DNA of 64,000 bases from Megascapheus bottae (lineage: Eukaryota > Chordata > Mammalia > Rodentia > Geomyidae), in the NCBI GenBank assembly GCA_024803745.1, contig JANJXV010000020.1:19260777-19324776 (forward strand). The letters run 5' to 3'. The notes under the pieces are model-generated. The model was not told the origin of the DNA, did no database searches, and saw only the letters and a list, made by a program, of their open reading frames with translations. This document shows, one piece after another, positions 24,126 to 37,419 of the stretch. The position numbers and the translations under genes were made by a program. Numbering within the stretch: the first letter of the stretch is position 1; each line of letters begins with the position of its first letter.

Positions 24126-27100
24126 GAACAATACTCAATAGATATAAGAAAATAAGACATGATTCTGAAGACTGTCACTGTGGTGCAACAAGAATTTCTT
24201 TACATGGTAATGAAGTGGATCCCTGTAAAAACAAACAACAACAACAACAACAAAAAACCCTGTGCTTTTCTGCCCTTCTAGAGGATCATGAGCTTTTGAT
24301 AGCTGTATCCTCTGTTCTGGCAGATTTTGAGTTCTACACGTGAAGTGGGTGGTTGAGAAGAGGCGTGGGAAGCAAGAGTTCCCTCATCTTGTCCCATGTA
24401 TCTCTGACTTTATGCATGTCTCTTTTACTTTTGTTTGCTGATGGAGCAATATTATTACCACAGCAAAGTTCAAGTTGTCATTGGCATCAATTATTAAAGC
24501 CAATCCAGCTTTTGTGGTTGGTCCTTACTCAGAAAGCTCTTCTCCTTTCCAAGTTTACTCTGCTCAGAATCCATCCCAATCCATAGATGACAGTAAGTCC
24601 TGTTCTTGAGGTGTGGTTTGATGAACACAATCACAGATTTGGATTTTCACTTCTTTTGTTAAATTAATGCTGCCTAAGATTCTAATCTGCATTTTTGGAG
24701 GGTTCACCGTGCTTGTGACTCACATTGACTTTAACTTCCACTAACCATGTCTGAGTCATTTTAATACATGATCCATGTTGTCTTTCTTGCTCTAAACCTG
24801 TGCCTCTGGCTTTTAAATTTTGAGAACAAATCTGAAGACTTTTTATATTGTTAAATTAATTGTACTGTTCCTGTTGGCCAAATCTTTATATTTCATTGCT
24901 CTAGCTTGTCAAGATGCTTTTAGATTTTAATTCTTTCATCAAAATGTTCAATATCCATAACAGCAATCTAAAACTATGTCTCATGAACCACCTCTTCTGC
25001 AATCTACAAATCAAAATTAAAAACATGGAGCTAGATAGGAACTGTGGTACATGTGGTGTCTCCCTTCCGATTTGAATATACCCAGAACTCAATAGATTGT
25101 GATATCATTGTTTAACATTTTATGGAGCCATATAATGATCTTTGCTTTTAGAACATATTTTTCCACATCTAGCCCAAGAGAATAGCTAATGCATTTGATC
25201 AGATATCTTTCTAGATAGAGTCCTTATAGGCAAAGCTTGCAGGTTTCCCAGACTTAAGAACATAACTTTATAAAGGTATGAAAAATAGTCTTCCTTCTCC
25301 TCCCAATCCATTCATCTTGGCCTTTCTTCCTGCCCCTGGAGGCTGTCCATGCACCATATTAGCTCAGTTCCTAGGTCTTGCACTGGCAGGAGAATGAGAT
25401 TATTCTACGCATTTCCCTAGATCTTTCTCCACAACTGCAGAGAATATGTCAGTGTAAGTGACTCAGTTCTTCAACCAAAGGTGGAAATGTCCCTCCAGTG
25501 GACTCAAGAGACAGCTAAATTTTCTCTACATTTCAAACATTTCTGCCTTCCTATCACTTCAAACCCAAATGTCAGTGATACTTGTAACCTGTGTGATCAT
25601 TTAGAGCTTGCCAACTGTTTTAAGGCATTGTTGTCCTTGTCTTGAAATTCTTAATCATTTTTACCAAGGGGCCCTATGGGAGATACAGTCAGTGCTGCAG
25701 TAGGTGGCATTAATTCTGTAGTCACTTCGCTGTTTCCTATGAGTCTGACCCATGTTTCAGTGAAGAGCCCCTTTCCTCCTTCCCTGCTTTGTTACCTGTG
25801 TCCCCTCCTCCATGCTTGGACTCTGATTAATACAGTAGGCATTAGTGATCATTGCTTCTTCATTTTCTCCACACATATCTCTTTGTATAAGAGATTCTCC
25901 AAAATCTTAGCTGAAATCAATATAATAATTAAGTTGATTCTAACTTGTCCCATTTTTCAAACTTGGCTAGTATTTTCTGCATACAGTTTTTCCCCTTTTG
26001 CCATTTGGTTGTCCCTCAAAGGCCAGTGGCAATGTTTGGTTTAGTGATCTGATTTGTAGATTGTTTGGAAACCTTTTGGAAAAATTCAGAAACAGAAGTT
26101 TACCTAGTGCTTCAGTCTCATCTCATCTGTATGCTTGGCATTTTTCTGTCCATTTAAGGTTTGTTTTCTCTTTGTCATTAATGAAAGGTATTCTTGACCT
26201 ACACGGAGAATATTCTTTTTTTTTTTTTTTGCTTTCTCCTCACTCTGATTAAAACTTTTAAATGCTGTTTTCCTTAACTTCCACTTACTTGGTATTACAG
26301 ACCTCCTAAAATTATCAATTGTATGCTAGACTTCAGTTTGGATTTTTATCTTTCTGGATCATTTGATCATGCAGAAGGGACAGCAATATTAAACCAGAAA
26401 GAGACATAAGTTAACACCAATGCCATGGCTATAAGCAGGAAGGATTCTGTACTGTTCTCAAAACAGAAAAGGCTCAGAGAATGAAGTAGATGTGGGAATA
26501 CAAGTTTGGATTATAATATAATGAAATTTTAGGGCAGTTACAGAGAAGAATCTAGAAAGATGACAGGTGTTAAAGAAGCAGCTGCAATGGTAATGAGTGT
26601 GAGTAAAGAGCTGAACCCGGTTCAGCTACATGTCTGCTTAAAACTTGTATAAAGTACTGGCTTTCTTTTCAGTGCTTTCATGATGACTGTTGTACTATGC
26701 AGATCATCTCTTCAGACTAGCCAGAAGAAGGGCCAGTGATGTCTGGATTGTATAGATGTTCCATCAAAAATCTGAGCTCAGCAACCACAATGCTTTCTTT
26801 AAAATATCTGATCCCTCTCTTCCTCTGTGGCTTCATTATTGCAGTTGAGCAGTCAGAACTGCATTTATATAAACTCCTGATATCATCTTCCAGGTCAGTA
26901 TTTCCTGGCATAAAAATAAAATGTTTGTAAAAACAAATTCAAACAAACAAAAACCAAGCACTAAATTCTAAGTCCACTATTTCTGCAACCTTAGTCCATG
27001 GGATACTATTTGTGGCAGATTTAATTTTTAGAAAACTAAAATACAAATATTTTATGAGACACATTTAGAACATGCTACTTGTTATTGTTTTCATTTTTAT

Positions 27101-27139
27101 CTGGTGCTATCAAAAGTGTCTAATTTATAAGTGATATTT
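24126..27139. other. Non-coding, nothing firmly recognised
   Basis: About 3 kb with no clear gene or named repeat. The longest frame (25676-26044, 122 residues) has no recognisable domain. An AACAACAACAACAAC run lies at about 24236-24251 and a T run at about 26215-26230. Confidence 0.5.
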
Positions 27140-27261
27140 TTTGGATTACTAGAGAGTGGAGGAACACAAACTTTCTTGTCAGGGATAGTTTGAATCATGA
27201 TCTTCATATCTCAGCCTTCTGAGAAGCTAGGATTACAGGTATGAGCCACTAGCACCTGGCA
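27140..27261 (-). mobile_element. SINE head fragment, reversed
   Basis: TTTGAATCATGATCTTCATA, TCAGCCTTCTGAGAAGCTAG, then GATTACAGGTATGAGCCACT: the reversed B1-like half of the composite SINE. Confidence 0.7.
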
Positions 27262-27655
27262 ACAACCTATTTTTTTGATAATGTGCGTGTGCTTGTCTTT
27301 GAACAAATATATAATCTTTCACATACAAAATGCTTTCATTACATCCCAGGAGGCTCAGCATCTTGTTCCAGCATCATTCCCTGAGTTCAAAGTCTAGAAT
27401 TTCATGGGAATCAGTGATGTGTGAAACAATTCAGCTCTGGACTTGTGAGATTTACATGATCTTGAAAATAGAATAGCGAGATGACAAAAAAATCCAGCAG
27501 GAAATGTAATAGTAAGTCTTACAGCTTTAGGATAACTCATTTAACTTGATGTCTTGCATTTTGGGTGCAATGGGGTTGTGTTGGGTCCCTAAGATTTCTG
27601 GCAGTCCTGATCACAGGCTTCACTGGGCTTAGTTTACTCAAATGCTTTCCCAGGT
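27262..27655. other. Non-coding, nothing recognised
   Basis: No coding or repeat signal identified up to the L1 boundary. Confidence 0.45.
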
Positions 27656-29190
27656 TGAACGGGAACTGAGGATCCAGATATTAACCCACAGGCCTATGGC
27701 CACCTAATCTTTGATAAGGGAGACAAAAAAATAGAATGGAAGAAGAGCCTCTTCAAGAAGTGGTGCTGGCAGAACTGGTTAAGCACCCTTCAGAAAACTA
27801 AGGTTGGATCCTTCTTTGTCCCTGCACCAGGATTAACTTCAAATGGATCAAAGACCCTCAAGGTAAAAGCAGATACATTGAAAACTTTACAAGAAGGATT
27901 AGGAGATATACTAGGTCTCCTTGGCACAGGTCTAAACTTTCTTAATAAGGACCCAGAAACACAACAAATCAAAGAAAGTCTGGAAAAATGGGACTGCATT
28001 AAACTGCAGAGCTTCTGTATGGCAAAGGACATAGCTAGCAAATTAACTAGAAAGCCTACAGAGGGGGAGGAGATCTTCACCAACAATAAAATGGACAAAG
28101 GCCCCATATCTAAAATATATCAAGAGCTCAAAAAAATTGAATCACTCCCAAACTAATCTCCAAAGAAACAGCCATCCCATTAAAAGATGGACCAAAGACT
28201 TAATAAGGGTCTTCTCTGAAGAAGAAATAAGAAATGCTTGACATCTCTGGCCATAAAAGAAATACAAATCAAAACAACTCTAAGATTCCATCTCACTCCA
28301 GTTAGAATGACCACAATCAAGAAATCTAATAACAACAGATACTGGCAGGGATGTGGCCAGGAGGCCAGGAGTTATCACTGCTACACTGTTGGTGGGAGTG
28401 CAAACTCCTTCAACCACAATGGAAAGCTGTATGGCCGTTCCTCAAAAGAAAAAACATATAGCTCCCCTAGGACCCAGCAATTCCACTCCTTGGCATTTAC
28501 CCAATCGTCCAGAAACAAGGACATACTAAATCCACTAGCGCAATGATGTTCATTGCAGCACTATTTACCATAGGAAAGATATGGAACCAACCCAGATGTC
28601 CCTCAGTTGACGAGTGGATCAACAAGATGTGGTATTTATATGCAATGGAATTCTATGCTACTGTCAGAAAGAACGACATTGCCCCATTTTTAAGAAAGGA
28701 GAGACTTAGAAAAAAATCATATTAAGTGAAGCAAGCCAGACTCAAAGGAACATAGGCTCAATGGTTTCCCTCATTTGTCATAATCAGTAGAAACCCTGGG
28801 CTCTCCTAGCAGAGATTTACAACAGACCAAAAACCTAGATACATAAGGCCATATAGTGTGACACTAAATGTAAGGACCTCCAGGATAAGGAAACAAAAGC
28901 CATATAATGAATGACTGTTGTTCTTAATGTACTATGTTATCTCTCATCTCTTTTGCCATCCCTTGGTTATCTCATATTGTTACAATATTTCGCCTTGTTA
29001 TCTGATATATTTTATATGTGCTTAATTGGTTATTTGAAATTGGATAGGGAAGGGGAGAAATCAAGATAAGCAGGGGGAGGGTGAGAGGGAAATGGGGACC
29101 ATGTCATGAGAAAGGGTATCAATGTATGTGAAGTTATGCACCTTTTATCTGGTGAATATAATGTAACCCTTCTATTAATCACAATAAAAA
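27656..29190 (+). mobile_element. LINE-1, C-terminal part of ORF2 and 3'UTR
   Basis: From about 27660 the translation follows the L1 ORF2 C-terminus across interrupted frames: INPQAYGHLIFDKGDKK, then [72 protein letters not shown] and KMWYLYAMEFYATVRKND. At least two frame breaks and stops make it non-functional. The G-rich 3'UTR ends with ATTAATCACAATAAAAAAAG. It is the longest L1 piece in the window and is 5'-truncated. The S100A16 retrocopy sits immediately after its A-tail. Confidence 0.92.
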
Positions 29191-29197
29191 AAGCCAG

Positions 29198-30170
29198 GGT
29201 TGGGGGAAAGAAGATTTCTAGAAGGCCAATGGAGGGAGAGGTTCTGTGAGGAGCTGAGGTGGTGAGATGGCTGACTGCTATACTGATCTGGAGAAGGCAG
29301 TGGTTGTCCTGGTAGAAAACTTCTACAAATATGTGTCTAAGCACAGCCTGGTCAAGAACAAGATCAACAAGAGACGCTCCCGAAAGATGCTCCAGAAGGA
29401 GCTAAACCACATGCTGACGGAAACGGAAAAGCTGCAGACAAGCTCATCCAGAACCTAGATGCCAACCATGATGGATGGATAAGCTTTGATGAGTATTGGA
29501 CCTTGATAGGTGGCATCACCAGCTCCAATGCCAACCTCACCCGCCAGCAAGAGCAGCAGGGAGGCTGCTAGAGGCCCTGCCCAATACCCCTTTTAGGTTC
29601 TGGCGCATGTCCGAGCCCTGGTGCTCCTGTCAAGCTCCCCCTCAGCCTCTTTGCCTTCTCAACCCCTTTGTTTTCTTCTCCCTTCAGCCCTGCTCCTGCT
29701 CCTTGCTGAATAGCTGAGGAAAGATGTTAGAGTTCCGTTGGGAATGTCTCAGTTTGGGGATGTGCTTCCCTGAGGGTCTTAGTCCCTGGAGCCAGTAGGC
29801 CCCAAGAGCCTCTCAATGAGATTTCAATGCTGTTTGGGGACCCTAAGAGTTCTGTCACCTTTTCAAGCCACGTACCCTAATAACATCCAATATTCCTGTG
29901 TGATGCCCGCCTGATTCCGAGTCTGTCCTGACCTCTGGAGGTCAGCTTGCTGCTTGAGGTCTCTTGACCACAGCCGTAGCAGCAGCATCCTCTCCCCTCC
30001 CTTCAGTTCAAGTCCCTCAGCTGGATGGAAAAGCACTCCAGAGCTTCTCTTCTAGCTGCCTTGCCTTGGGAATCAATGAACTAATCTTTGTGGAGCCTCC
30101 TTCCTCAGCCTAGCCACTGAAATAAGGCAATAAAGGCTGGATTTGGAATTTGTACCCCTTTTAAAAAAAA
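29198..30170 (+). pseudogene. S100A16: Processed pseudogene of S100A16
   Basis: The parent gene encodes a small dimeric EF-hand calcium-binding S100 protein. Here the frame from ATG 29267 gives MADCYTDLEKAVVVLVENF and on through KELNHML, clearly S100A16. A net one-base deletion near 29419-29437 breaks it. The correct reading resumes as DKLIQNLDANHDGWISFDEY (29437 onward) and ends at a stop at 29569-29571. The normally basic position in the second EF loop (DANHDG then R in human, as I recall) is W here. There are no introns. A long 3'UTR, AATAAA at 30129-30134 and an A run at 30163-30170 show a retroposed mRNA. AAAAAAAGCCAG at 29186-29197 and again ending at 30175 is the probable target-site duplication. 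Flanks are L1 and SINE, so expression is unlikely. Confidence 0.93.
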
Positions 30171-30180
30171 GCCAGAAGTG

Positions 30181-30375
30181 GGGCCAGGAATTTGGCTAGT
30201 GGTAGAGTGCTTGCCTAGCATGCACGAAGACTCAAGTTCGGATAGAAAAAAAGTGCCAGAACTGGTGCTGTGGCTCAAATGGTAGAGTTTTAGCCTTGAG
30301 AAAACCCAAGGACAAAGCTCAGGCCCTGAGCCCAAGCTCAAGACTAGCAAAAACAAAAAAAAAAAGAAAAAGAAA
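30181..30375 (+). mobile_element. IDL-Geo SINE
   Basis: GGGCCAGGAATTTGGCTAGT begins the ID-like monomer. The linker is GATAGAAAAAAAGTGCC, then the Geo right monomer (GTGGCTCAAATGGTAGAGTT), with an A-rich tail to about 30375. Confidence 0.88.
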
Positions 30376-30690
30376 AAAAGAAACAAAAGCCATATAATGA
30401 GTGATTGTTGTCCTTAATATACTATGTTATCTCATCTCTTTTGCTGTCTTTGGTTATCTCATATTGTTACAGTATTTCACCTTGTTATCTGATATATTGT
30501 ATATATGTTTATTTGGTTATTTGAAATAGGAGAGGGAAGGGGGAACCGAGATGAGGGATAGGGGTGGGAGGGAAATGGGGACCAAGATATGAGAAAGGGT
30601 ATCAATGTTTGTGAAGTAATGTACCTTCTATCTGGTGAATATAATGTAACCCTCCTATTAATTACAATAAAATATATGGAAAAAAAAGAC
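30376..30690 (+). mobile_element. Short LINE-1 3'UTR copy
   Basis: It repeats the last 310 bp of the L1 at 28880-29190 (AAACAAAAGCCATATAATGA through ATTACAATAAAATATATGG). It begins flush with the SINE tail; a severely truncated separate insertion is the simplest reading. Confidence 0.88.
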
Positions 30691-31339
30691 TCATCCCTAG
30701 CGCTTTCTGGTGTGGTGGGCTGACATGCTCCTAGTCCATTTGAATCATGACTTTGACAGTGAGGTGTACTATGCTCGAGTTTGGAGAGACCCGTCCAGTG
30801 GCAGCATAGGACAAAAGAACCATCAGAGATAGGAGAAGGGGGAGTGTCATTTCTCCATGGACATTACTCAATGACATTACTCATTTCAATCACTGCAGCA
30901 AATGTGTACTTGGCTACTCCTTTTGAATTCTCGCCTAATGTTTTTCTTTTTTTATTAAAGAATTTATTAACATTGATTTTACATCATATTTCAAATGTCA
31001 TGTTTAACAAACAAGTATGGTCAGGCATAAATCTTTCCACCTTACCTCCCTAATAATTTGTGACTTTGAATCCTTTTTTCCCCTTGTTTTCCATTTTTTA
31101 CCATAAATATCCACAGAGAAACAACGAAACACCTTGAATTTAGATATTTCTCCTTCCAGTTATCTCAGTTCATTACTGTTTGGCTTCTGTAATGGATTTC
31201 TGACTGTACCCTAAGATGGTAGATAGTATGACATAGCAAGAGAGAGGGGGGAGGGAGAAGAATGGGGAGGAAGAGGAATAGAGAGAGAGAGAGAGAGAGA
31301 GGAGAGACAGAGACAGAGACAGAGACAGAGATTAAACAG
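30691..31339. other. Non-coding; interspersed fragment and GA run
   Basis: At about 30985-31020, CATATTTCAAATGTCATGTT matches a segment near 7030, so an unnamed repeat is shared. A GAGA/GAGACA run lies at about 31276-31330. Confidence 0.45.
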
Positions 31340-31560
31340 CCTCACTCTTCCATACCAACCTGTTGCAGAAACGAATCCACTTCTCCCTTAATCCCTTCCC
31401 AAGGGTGTCAAGAAACACCTAAGCATTTTCCACTATGCCCCATCTTTAAAGATTACATCACCTCTCCACATTACTACACTGGAGAACTAAGTTTATATCA
31501 CATGAATCTTTGGGGAGAGGCCTTATTCAAACCATGGACATCACTCTTCAACACAGCCTT
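31340..31560 (-). mobile_element. MaLR LTR remnant, reversed
   Basis: AAGATTACATCACCTCTCCA, then ATCACATGAATCTTTGGGGA and TATTCAAACCATGGACATCA follow the order of a reversed MLT1/MST-type LTR, highly diverged. Confidence 0.5.
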
Positions 31561-31835
31561 TCACAAAGTCCTAGGATAGGGACACCATTCTGCAAGTTCT
31601 TTGAAATTATGTGACAAGGATAGCTTTCACTCAGGTTGCAATTCCTCCTTTATCGTTTCCATAAGAAACCTTATTATAATGACCTTGTACTATCCATCTT
31701 CAACCAATAGTCTGATTAAAGCCACCAACATAATTCCTAAGAGATGGAGTTTTTTCTTATAAACCTTGTTGTTTCAGCTCTCATCCAAGTTTCTCTTAAT
31801 GCTGCACACATGGAAATCTATGCTTTTCCTTTTTT

Positions 31836-32035
31836 AAATTTTTTTGTCAGTCCTGGGGCTTGAACTCAGAGCCTGAGCACTGTCCTTGCACACTTTTACT
31901 CAAGGCTAGTGCTCTGCCACTTGAGCCACAGTGCCACTTTCAGCTTTTTCTGTGTATGTGAGACTGAGGAATTGAACCCAGACATTCATGCATGCTAAGC
32001 AAGCACTCTACCAGTAGGTTATACTCCCAGTCCAA
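31836..32035 (-). mobile_element. IDL-Geo SINE, reversed
   Basis: TCAGTCCTGGGGCTTGAACT, CCACTTGAGCCACAGTGCCA and the reversed ID-like arm CATGCTAAGCAAGCACTCTA. Confidence 0.88.
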
Positions 32036-32194
32036 TCTATGCTTTTTCTAACTCACTCCTATAGATCCCTTCAGCCTCTACCCTGTCTTAGTTTTAGAGT
32101 CATCTCCACATTGTAAAAAAATGCTGTAGCAATACCACCCTATTTTCCATCATTTTTCTGCTTCTACAATACATGTAATTGAGTAATTTATGAA

Positions 32195-32450
32195 GGGAAT
32201 ATGTTTTGTTTTGTTTTAATAGACATGGAAGCTGGGAAGTTCAAGTTTTAGTGTTCTGGCAAGGTCTTTCTTTCTCTGTAATCACCTGGCAAAAGGCAGG
32301 AAGGTGAGAGAAAGCAAGCCCTGTTAGACTTGCAACCTCTAATTCTTTTATATCATTCCTATCCACTCATAAAGTGAAGTTCTCACGATCTAAACAACTC
32401 CTATACAACTCTACTTCCTCATATTGTGACACTGAATGCTAAAATTTGAA
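32195..32450 (-). mobile_element. Probable MaLR LTR remnant, reversed
   Basis: GGAAGCTGGGAAGTTCAAGT, then TCTGGCAAGGTCTTTCTTTC and TCACGATCTAAACAACTCC resemble the reversed MLT1/MST order of segments. Confidence 0.45.
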
Positions 32451-32559
32451 CTCATTTTCTGAAATATATTAGAGTCTTAACAAATGCATCTTTTTTTCCC
32501 TTGGAGATGACATGTAGATTTATGTTTTAGTAAGTAAAGTTATTCTATGAAAGCATTTG

Positions 32560-32755
32560 GTAGCTTCTCAGAAGGCTGAAATTTCAGAATTGTAGTAAGA
32601 AATTAACCTGACAAAAGACAACCCTGAGTGGTTGTCTCCAATTTACCAGGAAAAAAGCAGAAAGTAAAGGAGTGTTTCACGTGCTAGAGCACTAGCCTTC
32701 AGCTAAGCAAGAGTGAGTGGCCTTGAGTTTAAGCCCTAATACTGAAGAAAGAAAA
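32560..32755 (+). mobile_element. Diverged composite SINE
   Basis: TAGCTTCTCAGAAGGCTGAA, linker TTGTCTCCAATTTACCAGGA, and right part GTGCTAGAGCACTAGCCTTC are recognisable despite many substitutions. Confidence 0.6.
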
Positions 32756-33079
32756 AATAAAGCATTTGATGAGCTTGGTGTAATATAGGAAATCCTGGAC
32801 TTATATTGAGGGCCAAAACAATTTCCAAGTTTCTTGTCTGTGCTCTGTGAAAAGTGTCTACCATTTGACTGTCTCCATTTACATGTTTTCACTGTTCATG
32901 AAACTGGCTCAGTAAAGTTGCTTCTTCATTCATTGTTTATTTCAAAAGTTGCCACAAAAAATCCACTTATTTATATGCTTCATTTCCCCCTTATTCATGG
33001 AAATACCCTTTCCTAGGACAATATAGCATCAAAGGATGTTTCTTCTTCAAAAGTAAATTTGAAGCAGTAATTGGGTTTG

Positions 33080-33480
33080 ACCACTTGTTAGGTCAGCATT
33101 CTGTCTTGGGAGCCCTACCTCTTGCCCTTTTTCCTTGCATCATTTTGAGTTACTTTCTCTCTTTTTGCTCAGGTTGGCTTGGACTGAGATCTTCTTATAT
33201 ATACTTTCCTCTCTAGTAGGAATGACAGACCCAAACCACCAAGCTCACTTTTCCTGTTGAGATGGGATCTAGAGAATCATTTTACTCAGGCAGACTGGGA
33301 ACCATGATTTTCTTGAACTCAGCTTCTTACATTGCTGGGGTCACAGGCAAATGCACTGGATCCAGCTGTTGGTTGGGATGAAGAGATGGGGCTTTTGCCT
33401 GGATTTGCCTTGAATGCAGACCTCCTGATCTTCACCCCCCAAGCAGCTAGAATTATAGACATAAACCACCTGGCTAGCTC
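33080..33480 (-). mobile_element. Old reversed SINE fragments
   Basis: Several reversed heads (GCTGGGGTCACAGGCAAATG, AGCAGCTAGAATTATAGACA) and GAGATGGGATCTAGAGAATC pieces. They are older than the IDL-Geo copies. Confidence 0.45.
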
Positions 33481-34419
33481 CATGCTGACTACTGAGGTGT
33501 AATGGTGACCACAAAAATTAGAATATGATTAATGTCAATAATTGTTGATAGGGAAAGTTGGTGGTATACATGCTATTTAATATGAAAATAGAAGTAAAAA
33601 CAAAAGTCATCTGCTATTCTGTTCATTGTAAACATTTTGACTATATTAATAGAGCTTTCAGAAAAATCTTATTTTAAGGTAACTACTATCATTTTTTTGG
33701 TCTATCAATTCAGCTTTAGTTTTGAATTTAATTCAGAGTAAAAAAAACTACTGTGGTGATCAAAAGGATAATTATAACATATTTATAGCCTATTACTATT
33801 GTAACATTCTAAAGTAAAGGGCAAAAATTCCACCTAGTGAACTGGTTCTTCCTGTTACTGACACAAGATTGAGACATTTAAATGCTAAGACATGGATCCC
33901 TTAGGCAGAACATAAAATATTTATAATGAAGGGAGTATGGACCAATAAATTTCAGTTATGAATGTTTTTAGCTAGAAGAAATAATAAATAACCTTACACA
34001 GGCAATATTTCAGTTTTCATTTATTGTACCCCATCACACCAGGTTTTCAGGAAACAATAATGATTGCATAGTAGGGCACTAAATTACACTCACGTTTAAT
34101 GAACGATTAAACTGTTAGGCTTTGATTAAGATATAAGAGCCTCCCTAATTTGACTGTGAGACGTGGTTTACTTGGGAAGCTATATTTTAATGGTAATATA
34201 TTATAATTTATATTTTTGATTTAAGAATATAATCTCAGATATAAGTAGAAAGGAAAAATTGTTAGCAGTTAAGAGATAGGGAAATGAGTTATGTACGTAG
34301 GATGTCTTTGTTTCTAGTCTATGTAAGCAGTGTTTAGAATTTGCAGAGAGAATGCCTTTTATTTGATCTGATAACAGATAGTAATTGCTGGGAAATCTTG
34401 TGATTCCCAAGTAATAATC
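33481..34419. other. Repeat-poor non-coding block
   Basis: No repeat is recognised. AT-rich with homeodomain-like and MEF2-like words (TAATGATTGCATAG, ACGATTAAACTG). Conservation is suspected from appearance only. Confidence 0.4.
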
Positions 34420-34590
34420 TAAGGCTTGGAGTCAGAAAACTTAAATTAGAGTTCGGACTTGTTAACTAACTAGCTGTGTAACACTGAACAAGTCATTTAT
34501 CCTCTCATTCTTCTTTATTTGTGAAGCAACAGTGTGATAGACATTCGCGTAGTTGTTATAAAGATGAAAGGAAAACACATGAATATCTCA
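34420..34590 (+). mobile_element. MIR element
   Basis: CTTGGAGTCAGAAAACTTAA, TAACTAGCTGTGTAACACTG, AACAAGTCATTTATCCTCTC and TAGTTGTTATAAAGATGAAA appear in MIR order. Confidence 0.75.
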
Positions 34591-34854
34591 GTTCAGAGAC
34601 TGAATCTGAATAAGAGCTTGTACATATGGTCATTTATGATCATCGTGGAGAGGAAAGAATGAAGCACAGGACAACCAGGATGAAAAGGGAAGAAGCAGCA
34701 GCCCCAAGCTATCTTGTTAGTAGTACAAGTGCCCACTTGTTTGACTACCAGGTACTAGCTGAGAGTCCTTGTATGAATGTGAATCAGAACCATCTGTCCA
34801 GGTGTTGAATGAGAGAATTCCTTCATCGGAATTCTCTACATCAGTCACTCATGG

Positions 34855-35210
34855 AGTATGTTAGGAACTAAGTTGTATCCTCCCACTAAATTCATAGGTT
34901 GACACATTAATGCTCAATACTGCTTAAGCTGACTGCCTTTAGGCATAGGCCCATAAAGGAGTGAGTAATTTAACCTAAGGCCAATAGGGTGGACCTCAGT
35001 GCTATCTTAATGATGTCCTTGTGATCAGAAGAGAGAAGCTAGACTCCCTAGGACCCAATGGAAAGGTGATCATCTGCCACCAAGAGCCAAGGATTAGAAG
35101 AAACAAAACCTACTGGCACTTTGATCTTGGACCTCTAAAACTGTGAGAGAATCTGTTGCTTTTAATAGTGGTATTTAATTAAGGCAGGCCTACTAAACTG
35201 ACATAAGGGA
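34855..35210 (+). mobile_element. MLT1/MaLR-type LTR
   Basis: Order of segments: AGTTGTATCCTCCCACTAAA, ATTCATAGGTTGACACATTA, TGATGTCCTTGTGATCAGAA, CATCTGCCACCAAGAGCCAA, GGCACTTTGATCTTGGACCT, AAAACTGTGAGAGAATCTGT. These match the body of an MLT1-type LTR. No internal retroviral sequence follows. Confidence 0.7.
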
Positions 35211-37419
35211 TTAACAACCCCATATGGCACGTTAGTGACCGTGGGTCCTGCCTTTGCAATCAGGTTAAGGTACCCACACAAAACCTTCAAATGGCAAGTG
35301 GAGAGATGGGGTCTTGTTGGAAAGGGCTATCTGACTGCATTTGTGTAATGCTGAACAGAGTCCCGGATCATGTCATTTTTGATGTTTGGAATAGTATGAG
35401 ACCAAGAGAGCCAGGCCATACAATATGAAAAGTATAGATTTATGCAGGACTTATATTAGTATTGAATATAGTGCATAAACACATGAATTCATAATTGTAT
35501 TTCTAAGTTTATTTTTAAATTGTGTTCTGATTTGGGGGGTATAACCACATATTTTCTTCCAAGAAAGAAATACACTTTAGTCTTTCAAAACAAGTAAACC
35601 CAGCAATGCTTTGACTTGAAAAGACAAAGTATTAGAGCAAAACTGCCATTGTACTGTTTGTGTGTTTGTGTGTGTGTGTGTGTATGTGTACAGGCACACA
35701 CATGTGTATGAGCACGCATGTGTATCTGATTCCCTTGAAATTTATAGCACTATAATTGGCCTTCAAACTCCAGGTACCATGGTCTATTGCAAAGAATGCT
35801 GAATTGGACACAGTAGAGAGATGAGTGATTTTCTTGGTCATGCAAGGCGTGCATATGGTTGTAAGTCTGGTTACATGACGCCGCAAAAGCTTTCTGTTAT
35901 ATTTGTGGAGATGTCGGGAAATGTCTTCATATTTCAGGGGTAGTTAAAGGGTTTGTGGATTGGTGAAGTGAGAAGGCATAAGAGGAAATGTGGTTTCTGT
36001 GGGTGAAGAAATGGAGTCAGGAGTCCTGAGTGCTATTGTACGTTCATGTGTGATGGTCCATGCTCCTGCAGAAAACTTACCAGATCTGAATTTCTCATTT
36101 CAACAGATTCAACAATATGCTACTTGACATCTATCCTCAGAGATTGCACTGAGTAGGAGGTCAAACTGGATTTCATACAAATATGATCAAAATGTGACTT
36201 GCTGATAGCCTGATATATGTGTGTAAGCTGCAATGTGAACACTGAAATTGTAGGCTTTGCATAAGTCATCAGTTAATAAGTACTTTATTTACCTAATAAC
36301 TACCTTATTTACCTAATAGCTGGGAAGGAGAAAACATGAGGAGACAGATGCAGTTGCTCACCCACTGTTTAGCTTTGTGTTCCTCTCTGGCTGAATGCCA
36401 TTTCCAGGTGCCTGGTGTTGAGCCAAATACTAAAATTAGACATGTGGTACAGGGCTTGAAACATGGGTGATGCAGGAAAGCTTGTGCTGTCATTGGCCCC
36501 TGACATTGCTATTAGTGTCTGCCTTTTTGGGGCTGTCAAATTTGCCCACCAATTGAAAAGAAAATGAAATAGGCAAAGTAGAAATGTGATCATGAAAAAC
36601 TACTAGACTCCTACATATTAATGTCTCCCTCAGATTCTAGTGTTCATACCTAGCTATTTTAAGTTCATTTTCATTTCTTTGAGAAATCAAAGAATAGAAG
36701 CCATGATCTTATCCATTTTAGAATTTCATACAAATTTCTCTGTAGCATGCTCAGAGATGCATTATACTGTAAAGATAAATGTTAGAAAAGCAAAACCCAA
36801 ACTTCAGATATCACAAGAATAATCAGCTTGTTCATATATGTGAATGAATCAGATTATGGAATGTGGTTCTCAGACGTGCTGATTTGAAGACCCTGTCTTG
36901 GTAGTAATGCAGTGGCACTAGGAAGGAAATGCACAGTAGAATGATGTCTATTGTTAGTTGGATTTAGTGAAACTGGCTCCATATATCACCACTATTAAAA
37001 GATCTGCTTCAATTTACTCGCCATAAAGTACAGAATAAGATAACTCAGCAAGTACTGAACTTCTGAATGTCTCCCTCACAGTTTTGAATCTTTGTCCTAT
37101 GTACTGAAGATAAGGGAAGATAGACAAGAACAGAAAAATAACAGCAAGGCAAAGAAGTGACAGGTCAAATGTAAGGGTCAATAGTTCGTCATTATTTCTA
37201 TTGGAATGCAGGGAACACCGAGTGAGGTAAATCAGATAAGTGAGGCCACCCTGGATATAGCATCTTTCTCCCATTCTAGAAACCACAGGGAAAGAACTGA
37301 AATAAGGTTTCAATGGTAACTCACTGTCAAAAATCTGTAATGCTACCCTTCAGACAGAGATTAGGGGAACTGAGTTTCAAGGCCAAAGGTAAGTGAGACT
37401 CCTATCTCAACTAGAAAGC
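35211..37419. other. Non-coding, nothing recognised; (TG)n
   Basis: A TG-rich run with TGTG/TATG lies at about 35657-35715. The remaining sequence holds only short frames without resemblance. Confidence 0.5.
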